Positions 1 to 5,118 of a DNA stretch of 5,118 bases are shown here, piece after piece (position 1 is the first letter of the stretch; each line of letters opens with the position of its first letter). Position numbers and translations under genes: made by a program. The notes beneath the pieces were generated by a model. That model saw nothing but the letters and a program-made list of their open reading frames with translations, did no database searches and was not told the origin of the DNA. This DNA is from UBA2883 sp050873965 (GTDB taxonomy: Bacteria; Cyanobacteriota; Vampirovibrionia; Gastranaerophilales; Gastranaerophilaceae): assembly GCA_050873965.1 (NCBI GenBank), contig JBNMJS010000100.1:1-5118 (forward strand), in the 5' to 3' direction.

Positions 1-18
1 CTTCAATAGTACATAATT

Positions 19-231
19 ATGAATAAAGAATTTTATATAAATCTTGGTAAAAATATAAAAAAAAGAAGAAAGGAATTAAAACTTTCTCAACAAGAATTAG
101 CCGAAAAATTAGAATTATCACTAAATTTTGTTGGTAAAATAGAAGTTGCTTTTTCAAAACCATCTCTTGATACAGTAATAAAAATAGCAAAAGTTTTAGA
201 TACCTCTGTTTCAGATTTGTGTAAATTTTAA
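19..231 (+). CDS. Small XRE-family helix-turn-helix transcriptional regulator (70 aa)
   Basis: This is a stand-alone DNA-binding domain of the XRE/Cro-C1 type (HTH_3), likely a repressor acting as a dimer on an operator I cannot identify. After a short N-terminal tail, the five-helix domain fills about residues 9-67: a basic first helix (GKNIKKRRKELK, 10-21), the LSQQELAEKL helix (22-31), the recognition helix around LNFVGKIE (35-42), then the conserved PSLDTVIKIAKVLD segment (48-61) and a final VSDL turn. There is no ligand-binding, peptidase or membrane segment, so any signal must act through this domain or a partner. The start is fixed by an in-frame TAG at 7-9 with no other ATG between. 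No Shine-Dalgarno is visible in the 18 upstream bases, although the promoter region lies outside the window. It converges on gyrB and shares its terminator. The family call is firm; the target is unknown. Antitoxin and phage-repressor roles are possible but nothing nearby supports them. Confidence 0.9.
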   Translation: MNKEFYINLGKNIKKRRKELKLSQQELAEKLELSLNFVGKIEVAFSKPSLDTVIKIAKVLDTSVSDLCKF

Positions 232-247
232 ATAAATTTATTTCATA

Positions 248-283
248 AAAAAAGATAGAACTTAAATAAGTTCTATCTTTTTT
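248..283. terminator. Bidirectional intrinsic terminator between the XRE gene and gyrB
   Basis: A perfect 16-bp inverted repeat (248-263 against 268-283) surrounds a 4-base AAAT loop. The core is AGATAGAACTT/AAGTTCTATCT, and the outer pairs are A:T, so a T-run follows the stem in either direction. It lies 17 bp past the XRE stop and 19 bp past the gyrB stop, where one hairpin can end both convergent transcripts. The stem is AT-rich for a terminator, in keeping with the composition of the region. Confidence 0.9.
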
Positions 284-301
284 ATATTATATTTTTAAAT
301 A

Positions 302-2740
302 CTATGTATCAATATTTGTTGCATATACTGCGTGAGTTTGAATAAAGTCACGTCTTGGTTCAACCTTATCACCCATCAATACATCAAACAATTGGTCACA
401 TAACATTGCATCTTCAATATCAACCTTCAACAATGTTCTTGTCTTAGGATCCATTGTTGTTTCCCACAATTGTTGTGGCATCATTTCACCTAAACCTTTG
501 AAACGTTGAATTGTTAATCCTTTTTGACCTCTATCATCAATAATCTTTTGTAATTGTTCAAATGATGTAATGTCAATTCTTGTTTCATCTGTATCTAAAT
601 ACAATGTTTGTTCTTCTTCAATCAAGAAATCACGAATCAATGGATATGAATTCTTCAATCTCTTGAACTCATTACTCTTAATTACATTAGGAGTAATCAA
701 TTCTGATTCATCTTCATTCAAATTCAATTTGATATTATAACGAGCATTTTCAGCATTATATTTCAATTCTACAGAATAATCTTTTGCTTCTGCTACATTA
801 TAGTTTTCTGAGTGGTCTTTCAAATAATGTTGAAGATATTCGATAACTTCATTCATTCTTGCTTGATCTTCAAAATCTTCAGGTTTCAATTCTGAACGGA
901 TTAAACCTCTTAATACAACAGATGGAATAATGTTCAAAATTGGATTGTTGTAAGAATGATAGAATGTTGTCATATTAGCAATCATAGTCAACAATTCTTC
1001 ATCTTTAACAACTTTTGAACCAGATCTATTAGACAAACTCAAAGACTTGATACCTCTTTCTTTAAGCATCTTGTCCATTGCACGTTCATCATACAAATAT
1101 TCTGAAGTTTTACCACTAGTGATTTTGAATAATGGTGGTTGTGCAATATATACATAACCGTTTTCAATCATTGGACGAGCATATCTAAAGAAGAATGTTA
1201 ACATCAATGTTCTAATGTGAGCACCATCAACATCAGCATCGGTCATGATGATAATTTTGTGATATCTAAGTTTTGAAATATCAACTTCTTCAGGGTTACG
1301 ACTAATCTTGATACCAAATGCTTGTACCATAGATTGAATAGAATCACTATTATAAATTTTATCTAATCTTGCTTTTTCAACATTCAAGATTTTACCTCTC
1401 AAAGGCAAAATTGCTTGGAACATTCTGTTTCTACCTTGTTTAGCAGAACCACCAGCAGAATCACCCTCAACGATATAGATTTCACATTGAGATGGATCTC
1501 TATTTGAACAGTCTGCCAATTTACCAGGTAATGTAGATGTTTCAAGAACAGTCTTACGTCTTGTCAATTCTCTTGCTTTTCTTGCTGCTTCTCTTGCACG
1601 TTGTGCTTGAAGTGTTTTTTCAATAATTTGTTTAGCAATTTTTGGATTGAATTCTAACCATTCTTGGAATTTTTCTTTTACAGCATCTTGTACAGCACCC
1701 ATAGCCTCTTGGCTACCAAGTTTTTCTTTTGTTTGTCCTTCAAATTCAGGATTACCTAATTTTACACTGACAATTGCAGTTAAGCCTTCACGAACATCAT
1801 CACCTGATAGATTTTGCTCTGAACTTTTTAAAATATTATTTTTTCTTGCATAATCATTCAATACACGAGTGATAGCATTTCTAAAACCAGTTAAGTGAGT
1901 ACCACCACTATGAGTGTTAATATTGTTAGCAAATGACAAAATTGACTCACTATAAGAATCTGTATATTGCATAGCAACTTCAACTCTCATACCATCAACT
2001 TGTTTGTCAATATAAATTGGTGTTGGGAATACTGGAGTTTTATTTTTATTCAAGTATTCAACATAACTAGCAATACCACCTTCATAATGAAAAACTTGTT
2101 CTTCAGGTTGACCTTCTCTTTCATCTAAAAGAACAATCTTCAATCCTTTATTCAAGAAAGCCATTTCTCTAAATCTTGTAGCGATAACATCGTTATCAAT
2201 AATTGTTGTTTCTGTAAAAATTTCAGGATCTAACCAGAAAGTAGATTTAGTACCAGTTTTAAGAGTTTCTTTAGTCTTTTCAACAGGAGATGTTGCTTCA
2301 CCTCTCAAATAAGTTTGTTTCCAAACATAACCTTGACGAGAAACTTCTACAACCATTTTTTCAGATAATGCGTTTACAACAGATGCACCTACACCGTGAA
2401 GTCCACCTGATACCTTATAACCACCATCACCGAACTTACCACCAGCGTGAAGTACTGTATGAACGATTTCCAATGCTGATTTACCAGTTTCTGGTTTTAC
2501 ATCAACAGGAATACCACGACCATTATCTTCTACTGTTACACTATTATCTTTATGTACTGTAACTCTAATTTCAGTACAATATCCAGCCAATGATTCATCA
2601 ATAGAGTTATCAACGATTTCATATATACAGTGGTGTAAACCTCTTTGTGAAGTAGAACCAATATACATACCAGGACGTAATCTAACGGCCTCTAAACCTT
2701 CTAATACCCTAATATTACTGGCATCATAACCTTGCGTCAT
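302..2740 (-). CDS. gyrB: DNA gyrase subunit B (long form, 812 aa)
   Basis: ATPase subunit of DNA gyrase (A2B2), which introduces negative supercoils using ATP; cytoplasmic, on the nucleoid. The GHKL ATPase domain (about 1-220) has the catalytic Glu41 and Asn45 in EIVDNSIDE, Asp72 in EDNGRGIP, and the lid glycines GGLHGVG (112-118). The transducer domain (about 221-395) carries the ATP-contacting QTK (336-338). The TOPRIM domain begins at IYIVEGDSAGG (Glu425) and has the metal-binding DADVDG (Asp501, Asp503, Asp505). The C-terminal part includes the RFKGLGEM signature (746-753) and EPRRDFI (794-800). Between these, about residues 541-738 include the large insert found in E. coli GyrB (804 aa) and absent from the roughly 640-aa forms. 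Arg135 aligns with E. coli Arg136 (aminocoumarin contact), and Arg448 with Lys447, as in many species. The start has a good Shine-Dalgarno. GyrB rather than ParE is favoured by the C-terminus and strong overall match. No gyrA, dnaA or recF lies beside it. Confidence 0.98.
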   Translation of the reverse strand: MTQGYDASNIRVLEGLEAVRLRPGMYIGSTSQRGLHHCIYEIVDNSIDESLAGYCTEIRVTVHKDNSVTVEDNGRGIPVDVKPETGKSALEIVHTVLHAGGKFGDGGYKVSGGLHGVGASVVNALSEKMVVEVSRQGYVWKQTYLRGEATSPVEKTKETLKTGTKSTFWLDPEIFTETTIIDNDVIATRFREMAFLNKGLKIVLLDEREGQPEEQVFHYEGGIASYVEYLNKNKTPVFPTPIYIDKQVDGMRVEVAMQYTDSYSESILSFANNINTHSGGTHLTGFRNAITRVLNDYARKNNILKSSEQNLSGDDVREGLTAIVSVKLGNPEFEGQTKEKLGSQEAMGAVQDAVKEKFQEWLEFNPKIAKQIIEKTLQAQRAREAARKARELTRRKTVLETSTLPGKLADCSNRDPSQCEIYIVEGDSAGGSAKQGRNRMFQAILPLRGKILNVEKARLDKIYNSDSIQSMVQAFGIKISRNPEEVDISKLRYHKIIIMTDADVDGAHIRTLMLTFFFRYARPMIENGYVYIAQPPLFKITSGKTSEYLYDERAMDKMLKERGIKSLSLSNRSGSKVVKDEELLTMIANMTTFYHSYNNPILNIIPSVVLRGLIRSELKPEDFEDQARMNEVIEYLQHYLKDHSENYNVAEAKDYSVELKYNAENARYNIKLNLNEDESELITPNVIKSNEFKRLKNSYPLIRDFLIEEEQTLYLDTDETRIDITSFEQLQKIIDDRGQKGLTIQRFKGLGEMMPQQLWETTMDPKTRTLLKVDIEDAMLCDQLFDVLMGDKVEPRRDFIQTHAVYATNIDT

Positions 2741-2746
2741 TTATTT

Positions 2747-2752
2747 CTCCTC
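2747..2752 (-). promoter_or_regulatory. Ribosome binding site of gyrB
   Basis: On the minus strand GAGGAG lies 6 bases (AAATAA) before the ATG at 2740. This is the strongest Shine-Dalgarno in the window and confirms the gyrB start. Confidence 0.85.
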
Positions 2753-2779
2753 AAGTCAAACTAACTATTCTTTCATCTT

Positions 2780-2808
2780 ATTATACAACAAACATAGCCC
2801 TTAGTAAA
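2780..2808 (-). promoter_or_regulatory. Probable sigma70-type promoter of gyrB
   Basis: The minus strand has a perfect -10 TATAAT (2785-2780) and a -35-like TTTACT (2808-2803, four of six matches to TTGACA) with a 17-base spacer. Transcription would start near 2773, giving a leader of about 33 bases that holds the Shine-Dalgarno. Position and spacing are seen directly; activity is inferred. Confidence 0.65.
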
Positions 2809-2836
2809 ACAATATTAACAATTTTGATACTTTCTC

Positions 2837-2865
2837 ATGACATAAAATTAACTATAATTTAAAAT
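2837..2865 (+). promoter_or_regulatory. Candidate promoter of the YD-repeat protein gene
   Basis: ATGACA (2837-2842) and TAAAAT (2860-2865) each match the sigma70 consensus in five of six positions and are separated by exactly 17 bases. Transcription would begin near 2872, leaving a purine-rich leader of about 80 bases. A perfect TATAAT at 2853-2858 and a TATAAA at 2933-2938 are alternatives. The first lacks a well-spaced -35, and the second would start the transcript inside the Shine-Dalgarno. Such AT-rich DNA yields -10-like hexamers by chance, so this is tentative. Confidence 0.4.
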
Positions 2866-2876
2866 TTGTTAACAAA
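2865..2876. promoter_or_regulatory. Perfect 12-bp palindrome TTTGTTAACAAA, possible operator
   Basis: TTTGTTAACAAA is perfectly self-complementary, centred between 2870 and 2871. It sits at the predicted -10/start site of the rightward gene and about 80 bp upstream of the gyrB -10, where a dimeric regulator could act. It is too short and lacks a loop, so it is not a terminator. The operator role is an inference, and no cognate regulator is identified. Confidence 0.3.
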
Positions 2877-2940
2877 AAATGCTGTTATCCTAAAGTTTAA
2901 AAAAAATATGTCGTAATAGGAAATATCGTACGTATAAAAG

Positions 2941-2946
2941 AAAGGA
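2941..2946 (+). promoter_or_regulatory. Ribosome binding site of the YD-repeat protein gene
   Basis: AAAGGA lies 7 bases before the ATG at 2954, a normal Shine-Dalgarno distance, and supports that ATG as the start. Confidence 0.75.
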
Positions 2947-2953
2947 ATGTGTA

Positions 2954-3922
2954 ATGGGTTTTGAATACACAGTAAACAGTAATGACAAAGGTTTAAGCTA
3001 TATTTTCTTAGACCAAGCAAAAAAACTTGAAGGATTTGATGAAAATAAAAAAATCGACTGGAATCAAGTTATGAACGTTTTTGACGAAATTCAAAAAGAA
3101 AAAGAAACAGATAATGAATCACTATTTAGTGGAGGTACGGATAAAACTAAAAAAGGTTGGGGTACTAGTTACACAATCAAAAAAGATGATAAAATCCAAC
3201 TTACAGACGGTCAATTAAATAAAATCTACGAAGCAATGGGAGTAGATTTAAAGAAAGCAAAACGTACTCCAGAAGCAAAAGTAACACCTCCTACTAAAGA
3301 TACTAAGCCTCCTAAAAAAGGTGAAGATTATTCTAATAGAACAGCAGAATTAACGGATTTAGAAAAAGCAGGCAAAAAAGATATTGCAGATGGCGAAACA
3401 GAAATTGACGGTAAAATAGTAAACTATAAAGACGGTTACGTAACTTCTGTCCAAGATAAAAAGGCAAAAACATCAAGATTAATTCTTAGAAATGACGATG
3501 GAAGTATTAAAGGATTCAATGACTACGAAGATGATGAAAATGGTTTTCCTTTAAAACTGTTTAGTTATGATAAAGATAATAAACTAACAGAAGTTAGTGA
3601 ATTTGAAAATAACGAAAAAGGTAAACCTACTAAAACAATTATCCGTAAACCTGACGGCACAATCGATCAATATTCTGAATGGACTTATGACGAAAATAAT
3701 AACACAACAAAACAAGTCGTAAGAAATGCCGATGGCACAGTAAAAGAATTTATTGAATACGAATATGATTCAAAAGGACGAATGACAAGAGAAATCTTTA
3801 GAGATTCCAATGGTGACGTTCAACATTATACAGAATATACTGAATGGGATCCCAATACAAAAGAACCTACAAAAGAACAAGTATATTCATCAGAAGGTCA
3901 CCCGTTCCATGAAAAAACATAA
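2954..3922 (+). CDS. Uncharacterised protein with EF-hand-like N-terminus and YD/RHS-like repeats (322 aa)
   Basis: I do not recognise a named family for the whole protein. Residues about 1-100 are helical-looking and hold two similar segments, DENKKIDWNQVMNVFDEI (29-46) and DDKIQLTDGQLNKIYEAM (78-95). Both resemble degenerate EF-hands: the exiting helix is kept, but the loop is shortened and lacks the full acidic ligand set. A Pro/Lys-rich linker follows (about 103-122). From about 174 there are tandem units of about 26 residues with the pattern TK-x-I-x-R-x-x-DGT-I-x-x-Y-x-E-x-x-YD-x-x-G, similar to YD/RHS repeats, which form beta-hairpins. The protein is very rich in Lys, Asp and Glu and has no cysteine. 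I see no N-terminal signal peptide, membrane segment, lipobox or sorting motif. The start has a Shine-Dalgarno at 2941-2946. It is divergent from gyrB and abuts wecB tail to tail. A binding or surface-associated role is conceivable by analogy with repeat proteins, but function is unknown. No toxin domain follows the repeats. Confidence 0.85.
   Translation: MGFEYTVNSNDKGLSYIFLDQAKKLEGFDENKKIDWNQVMNVFDEIQKEKETDNESLFSGGTDKTKKGWGTSYTIKKDDKIQLTDGQLNKIYEAMGVDLKKAKRTPEAKVTPPTKDTKPPKKGEDYSNRTAELTDLEKAGKKDIADGETEIDGKIVNYKDGYVTSVQDKKAKTSRLILRNDDGSIKGFNDYEDDENGFPLKLFSYDKDNKLTEVSEFENNEKGKPTKTIIRKPDGTIDQYSEWTYDENNNTTKQVVRNADGTVKEFIEYEYDSKGRMTREIFRDSNGDVQHYTEYTEWDPNTKEPTKEQVYSSEGHPFHEKT
3473..3868 (+). repeat. 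Protein-level tandem repeats (five YD-like units) in the 322-aa protein
   Basis: The units span residues 174-199, 200-225, 226-251, 252-277 and 278-305: four of 26 residues and one of 28. A sixth, partial unit runs from 306 toward the C-terminus. Anchors are the TK/TR start, the R-x-x-DGT turn, the aromatic E-Y/W positions and the YD-x-x-G turn. Units 3 and 4 are the clearest; unit 2 has lost the DGT turn. At DNA level the units have diverged widely, so this is old expansion and not a recent slippage tract. Confidence 0.8.
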
Positions 3923-5032
3923 TTAAGCATTTCTAATAATTTGTTCAATTTGTTTAGAGGCAGTACCATCACCATAAGGGTTTTTAGCCTTTAATCTTGT
4001 TTCATTCATTGGTTTTGACAAAATATCAGAACTCATTTTGACAATCTTGTCATAATCAGCACCAACAAGAGTTGAAACGCCTGCTTCAATACCCTCTTTA
4101 CGTTCTGTTTCATAACGCATTACAAGTGTTGGACAACTGAATGATGGTGCTTCTTCTTGAATACCACCTGAATCTGTTAATATCAATTTTGCGTGTTTCA
4201 TCAAGTAAACAAGATATGGATAATCAAGAGGTGTTAACAACTTGATATTGTCATAACTTTCTAATCTTGAATGAATTTTATTCTTAACATTTGGATTTGG
4301 GTGAACTGGTATTACAAATGTATGGTCAGAATATTCTTTTGCTAAATATTCAATAGCATCTAAAATTCTATCAATACGTTCACCATGATTTTCACGTCTA
4401 TGAGCAGTAATCAATACTAATTTATCATCAATTGTTATACCTTTATCTTTAAAGAAGTTACAAGACTTTTCAATAACTTCATCTGACAAACAGAACAATG
4501 CATCAATTACAGTATTACCAACGATATGAATCTTTTCATCATCAATATTTTCTTTCAATAATGCTTGTCTATTAACTTCTGTCGGTGCAAAGTGAATACT
4601 TGCTACACGACTTGTCATTTGTCGCATAACTTCTTCTGGGAATGGTTCAAATATATCATAAGAACGCAAACCAGCCTCAACATGATAAACAGGTATTTTA
4701 TGATAAAAACTAATTAATGCACCACATAATACAGTCATTGTATCACCTTGAACAATAGTTGCATCAATTTGTCTAGTATTAAATACTTCATCTAATGATT
4801 GCAAGATTTTTGTTTGAACACCAGCCAAAGACTGATTTTCACGCATACAATCTAAATTTATATCAGCCTTTAAACCAAAATAAGCCAAAGTCTGATTAGA
4901 TAACTCTTTTTGTTGCTCTGTATTACAAATAATTACGTTGTAATCTTGTGGATACTTACGTAATTCTAATATTACAGGAGCTAATTTAATAATTTCTGGT
5001 CTTGTACCAAATACAAATAAAATATTCTTCAT
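3923..5032 (-). CDS. wecB: UDP-N-acetylglucosamine 2-epimerase, non-hydrolysing (369 aa)
   Basis: Cytoplasmic enzyme that interconverts UDP-GlcNAc and UDP-ManNAc, the donor precursor for ManNAc or ManNAcA in surface polysaccharides. It has the two-Rossmann-domain (GT-B-like) fold. The N-terminal strand holds GTRPEIIKLAPV (Arg11, Lys16), followed by VQGDT (Asp97), HVEAGLRS (Glu119), PFPEE (Glu133), the HRREN motif (His211) and the UDP-binding TDSGGIQEEAP (286-296). Length matches the family (about 370-380 aa). I chose the ATG at 5032, since the family begins directly with the MKNILFVFGTRPE strand. An in-frame ATG at 5095 would add 21 residues with no family counterpart and would run through the TATAAT promoter element. 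No clear Shine-Dalgarno precedes 5032. No other sugar-nucleotide gene is within the window, so the polysaccharide served is unknown. The same family is called mnaA in Gram-positives. The hydrolysing NeuC type is less likely given the GTRPE and HRREN motifs. Confidence 0.93.
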   Translation of the reverse strand: MKNILFVFGTRPEIIKLAPVILELRKYPQDYNVIICNTEQQKELSNQTLAYFGLKADINLDCMRENQSLAGVQTKILQSLDEVFNTRQIDATIVQGDTMTVLCGALISFYHKIPVYHVEAGLRSYDIFEPFPEEVMRQMTSRVASIHFAPTEVNRQALLKENIDDEKIHIVGNTVIDALFCLSDEVIEKSCNFFKDKGITIDDKLVLITAHRRENHGERIDRILDAIEYLAKEYSDHTFVIPVHPNPNVKNKIHSRLESYDNIKLLTPLDYPYLVYLMKHAKLILTDSGGIQEEAPSFSCPTLVMRYETERKEGIEAGVSTLVGADYDKIVKMSSDILSKPMNETRLKAKNPYGDGTASKQIEQIIRNA

Positions 5033-5041
5033 AATAATTCT

Positions 5042-5070
5042 ATTATAGAATAAAAATTTAAAATTGCATA
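5042..5070 (-). promoter_or_regulatory. Candidate wecB promoter
   Basis: The minus strand has a perfect TATAAT (5047-5042), ending 9 bases before the wecB ATG. The hexamer 17 bases further upstream, TATGCA (5070-5065), is a poor -35 match. If this -10 is used, the transcript would start only about 3 bases before the ATG, making it nearly leaderless, which fits the missing Shine-Dalgarno. The AT-rich background weakens the call. Confidence 0.4.
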
Positions 5071-5092
5071 TAGATTTCAATAATGATAAAAT
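5064..5092 (+). promoter_or_regulatory. Weak candidate promoter for a rightward gene at 5103
   Basis: TTGCAT (5064-5069) and TAAAAT (5087-5092) are separated by 17 bases on the plus strand. They sit just before the possible ATG at 5103, with a predicted start near 5099. The -10 matches in five of six positions and the -35 in three. It interleaves with the wecB promoter on the other strand. Confidence 0.25.
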
Positions 5093-5095
5093 CAT
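5083..5095. promoter_or_regulatory. Inverted repeat ATGAT-AAA-ATCAT, possible operator
   Basis: Two perfect 5-base arms (5083-5087 and 5091-5095) flank an AAA spacer in the wecB upstream region. The element covers the TAAAAT hexamer of the weak rightward promoter. It could be a small operator, but arms this short arise easily by chance in AT-rich DNA. Confidence 0.2.
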
Positions 5096-5102
5096 CTCTA
5101 TT

Positions 5103-5118
5103 ATGAAAAAGATTTTTA
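5103..5118 (+). CDS. Possible first codons of a rightward gene (partial, runs off the window)
   Basis: An ATG at 5103 opens a frame reading Met-Lys-Lys-Ile-Phe to the window edge. A Met-Lys-Lys opening followed by hydrophobic residues is common, for instance in secreted proteins. It would be divergent from wecB, with 70 bases between the two starts. There is no Shine-Dalgarno, and five codons cannot establish a gene, so this only flags a candidate. Confidence 0.25.

Noticed and set aside
19..231. The XRE gene as the antitoxin of a toxin-antitoxin pair or part of a prophage
   Set aside because: The only downstream neighbour is gyrB on the opposite strand, and no toxin or phage gene is visible. 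The upstream side is outside the window, so this stays unsupported.
230..243. 14-bp palindrome AAATAAATTTATTT after the XRE stop
   Set aside because: It is made only of A and T, is weak as a hairpin, and lies beside the much stronger terminator at 248-283. Chance in AT-rich DNA is enough.
1647..1853. Plus-strand open frame of 68 codons inside gyrB
   Set aside because: It lies wholly antisense to a conserved part of gyrB and its translation resembles no family. It is a shadow of the real gene.
2290..2562. Plus-strand open frame of 90 codons inside gyrB, rich in His, Leu and Tyr
   Set aside because: It is antisense to the conserved GHKL ATPase region. The His/Tyr richness is the complement of gyrB codons, not a metal-binding protein.
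2927..2934. Short palindromes CGTACG and TACGTA near the start of the YD-repeat gene
   Set aside because: Six-base palindromes are expected by chance, and the overlapping pair does not extend into a longer symmetric site.
2954..3922. The YD-repeat protein as an RHS toxin or contact-dependent inhibition system
   Set aside because: There is no exported N-terminus, no core-cleavage motif, no C-terminal toxin domain and no immunity gene next to it.

Overview
This is an AT-rich bacterial chromosome segment with four complete protein-coding genes and possibly the first few codons of a fifth. It uses the standard genetic code, with TAA and TAG stops. One gene, gyrB, is essential and fixes the setting as chromosomal. 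The source is probably a diderm gut-type bacterium. The GyrB N-terminal half reads like the short cyanobacterial/Firmicutes form, yet the protein carries the long insert in the C-terminal TOPRIM region that is typical of E. coli-type GyrB. Together with the low GC, the small stand-alone XRE repressor and the Lys/Asp/Glu-rich YD-repeat protein, this suggests a non-photosynthetic cyanobacterial relative (Vampirovibrionia/Gastranaerophilales). That placement is an inference from memory of family sequences; another AT-rich diderm lineage is possible.

Layout: (1) 19-231 (+), a 70-residue XRE-family DNA-binding protein. (2) 248-283, a strong hairpin with T-tracts on both sides that serves as a shared terminator for the convergent genes around it. 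(3) 302-2740 (-), gyrB, DNA gyrase subunit B. (4) 2741-2953, a 213-bp divergent intergenic region with a good sigma70-type promoter for gyrB, a candidate promoter for the gene on the other side, and a perfect 12-bp palindrome. (5) 2954-3922 (+), an unrecognised 322-residue protein with an EF-hand-like N-terminal part, a Pro/Lys linker and about five tandem YD/RHS-like repeats. (6) 3923-5032 (-), a non-hydrolysing UDP-GlcNAc 2-epimerase (wecB/mnaA family), whose stop codon directly abuts the stop of the preceding gene. (7) 5033-5118, a short divergent region with promoter-like elements on both strands and a possible start of a rightward gene at 5103.

The genes do not form an operon: every neighbouring pair is convergent or divergent, so each is probably transcribed alone. 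GyrB acts in DNA supercoiling, the epimerase supplies UDP-ManNAc for surface polysaccharide, and the XRE protein and the YD-repeat protein have unknown targets. I see no mobile element, tRNA, rRNA, CRISPR array or defence system. The least explained item is the YD-repeat protein and the regulatory DNA in front of it.
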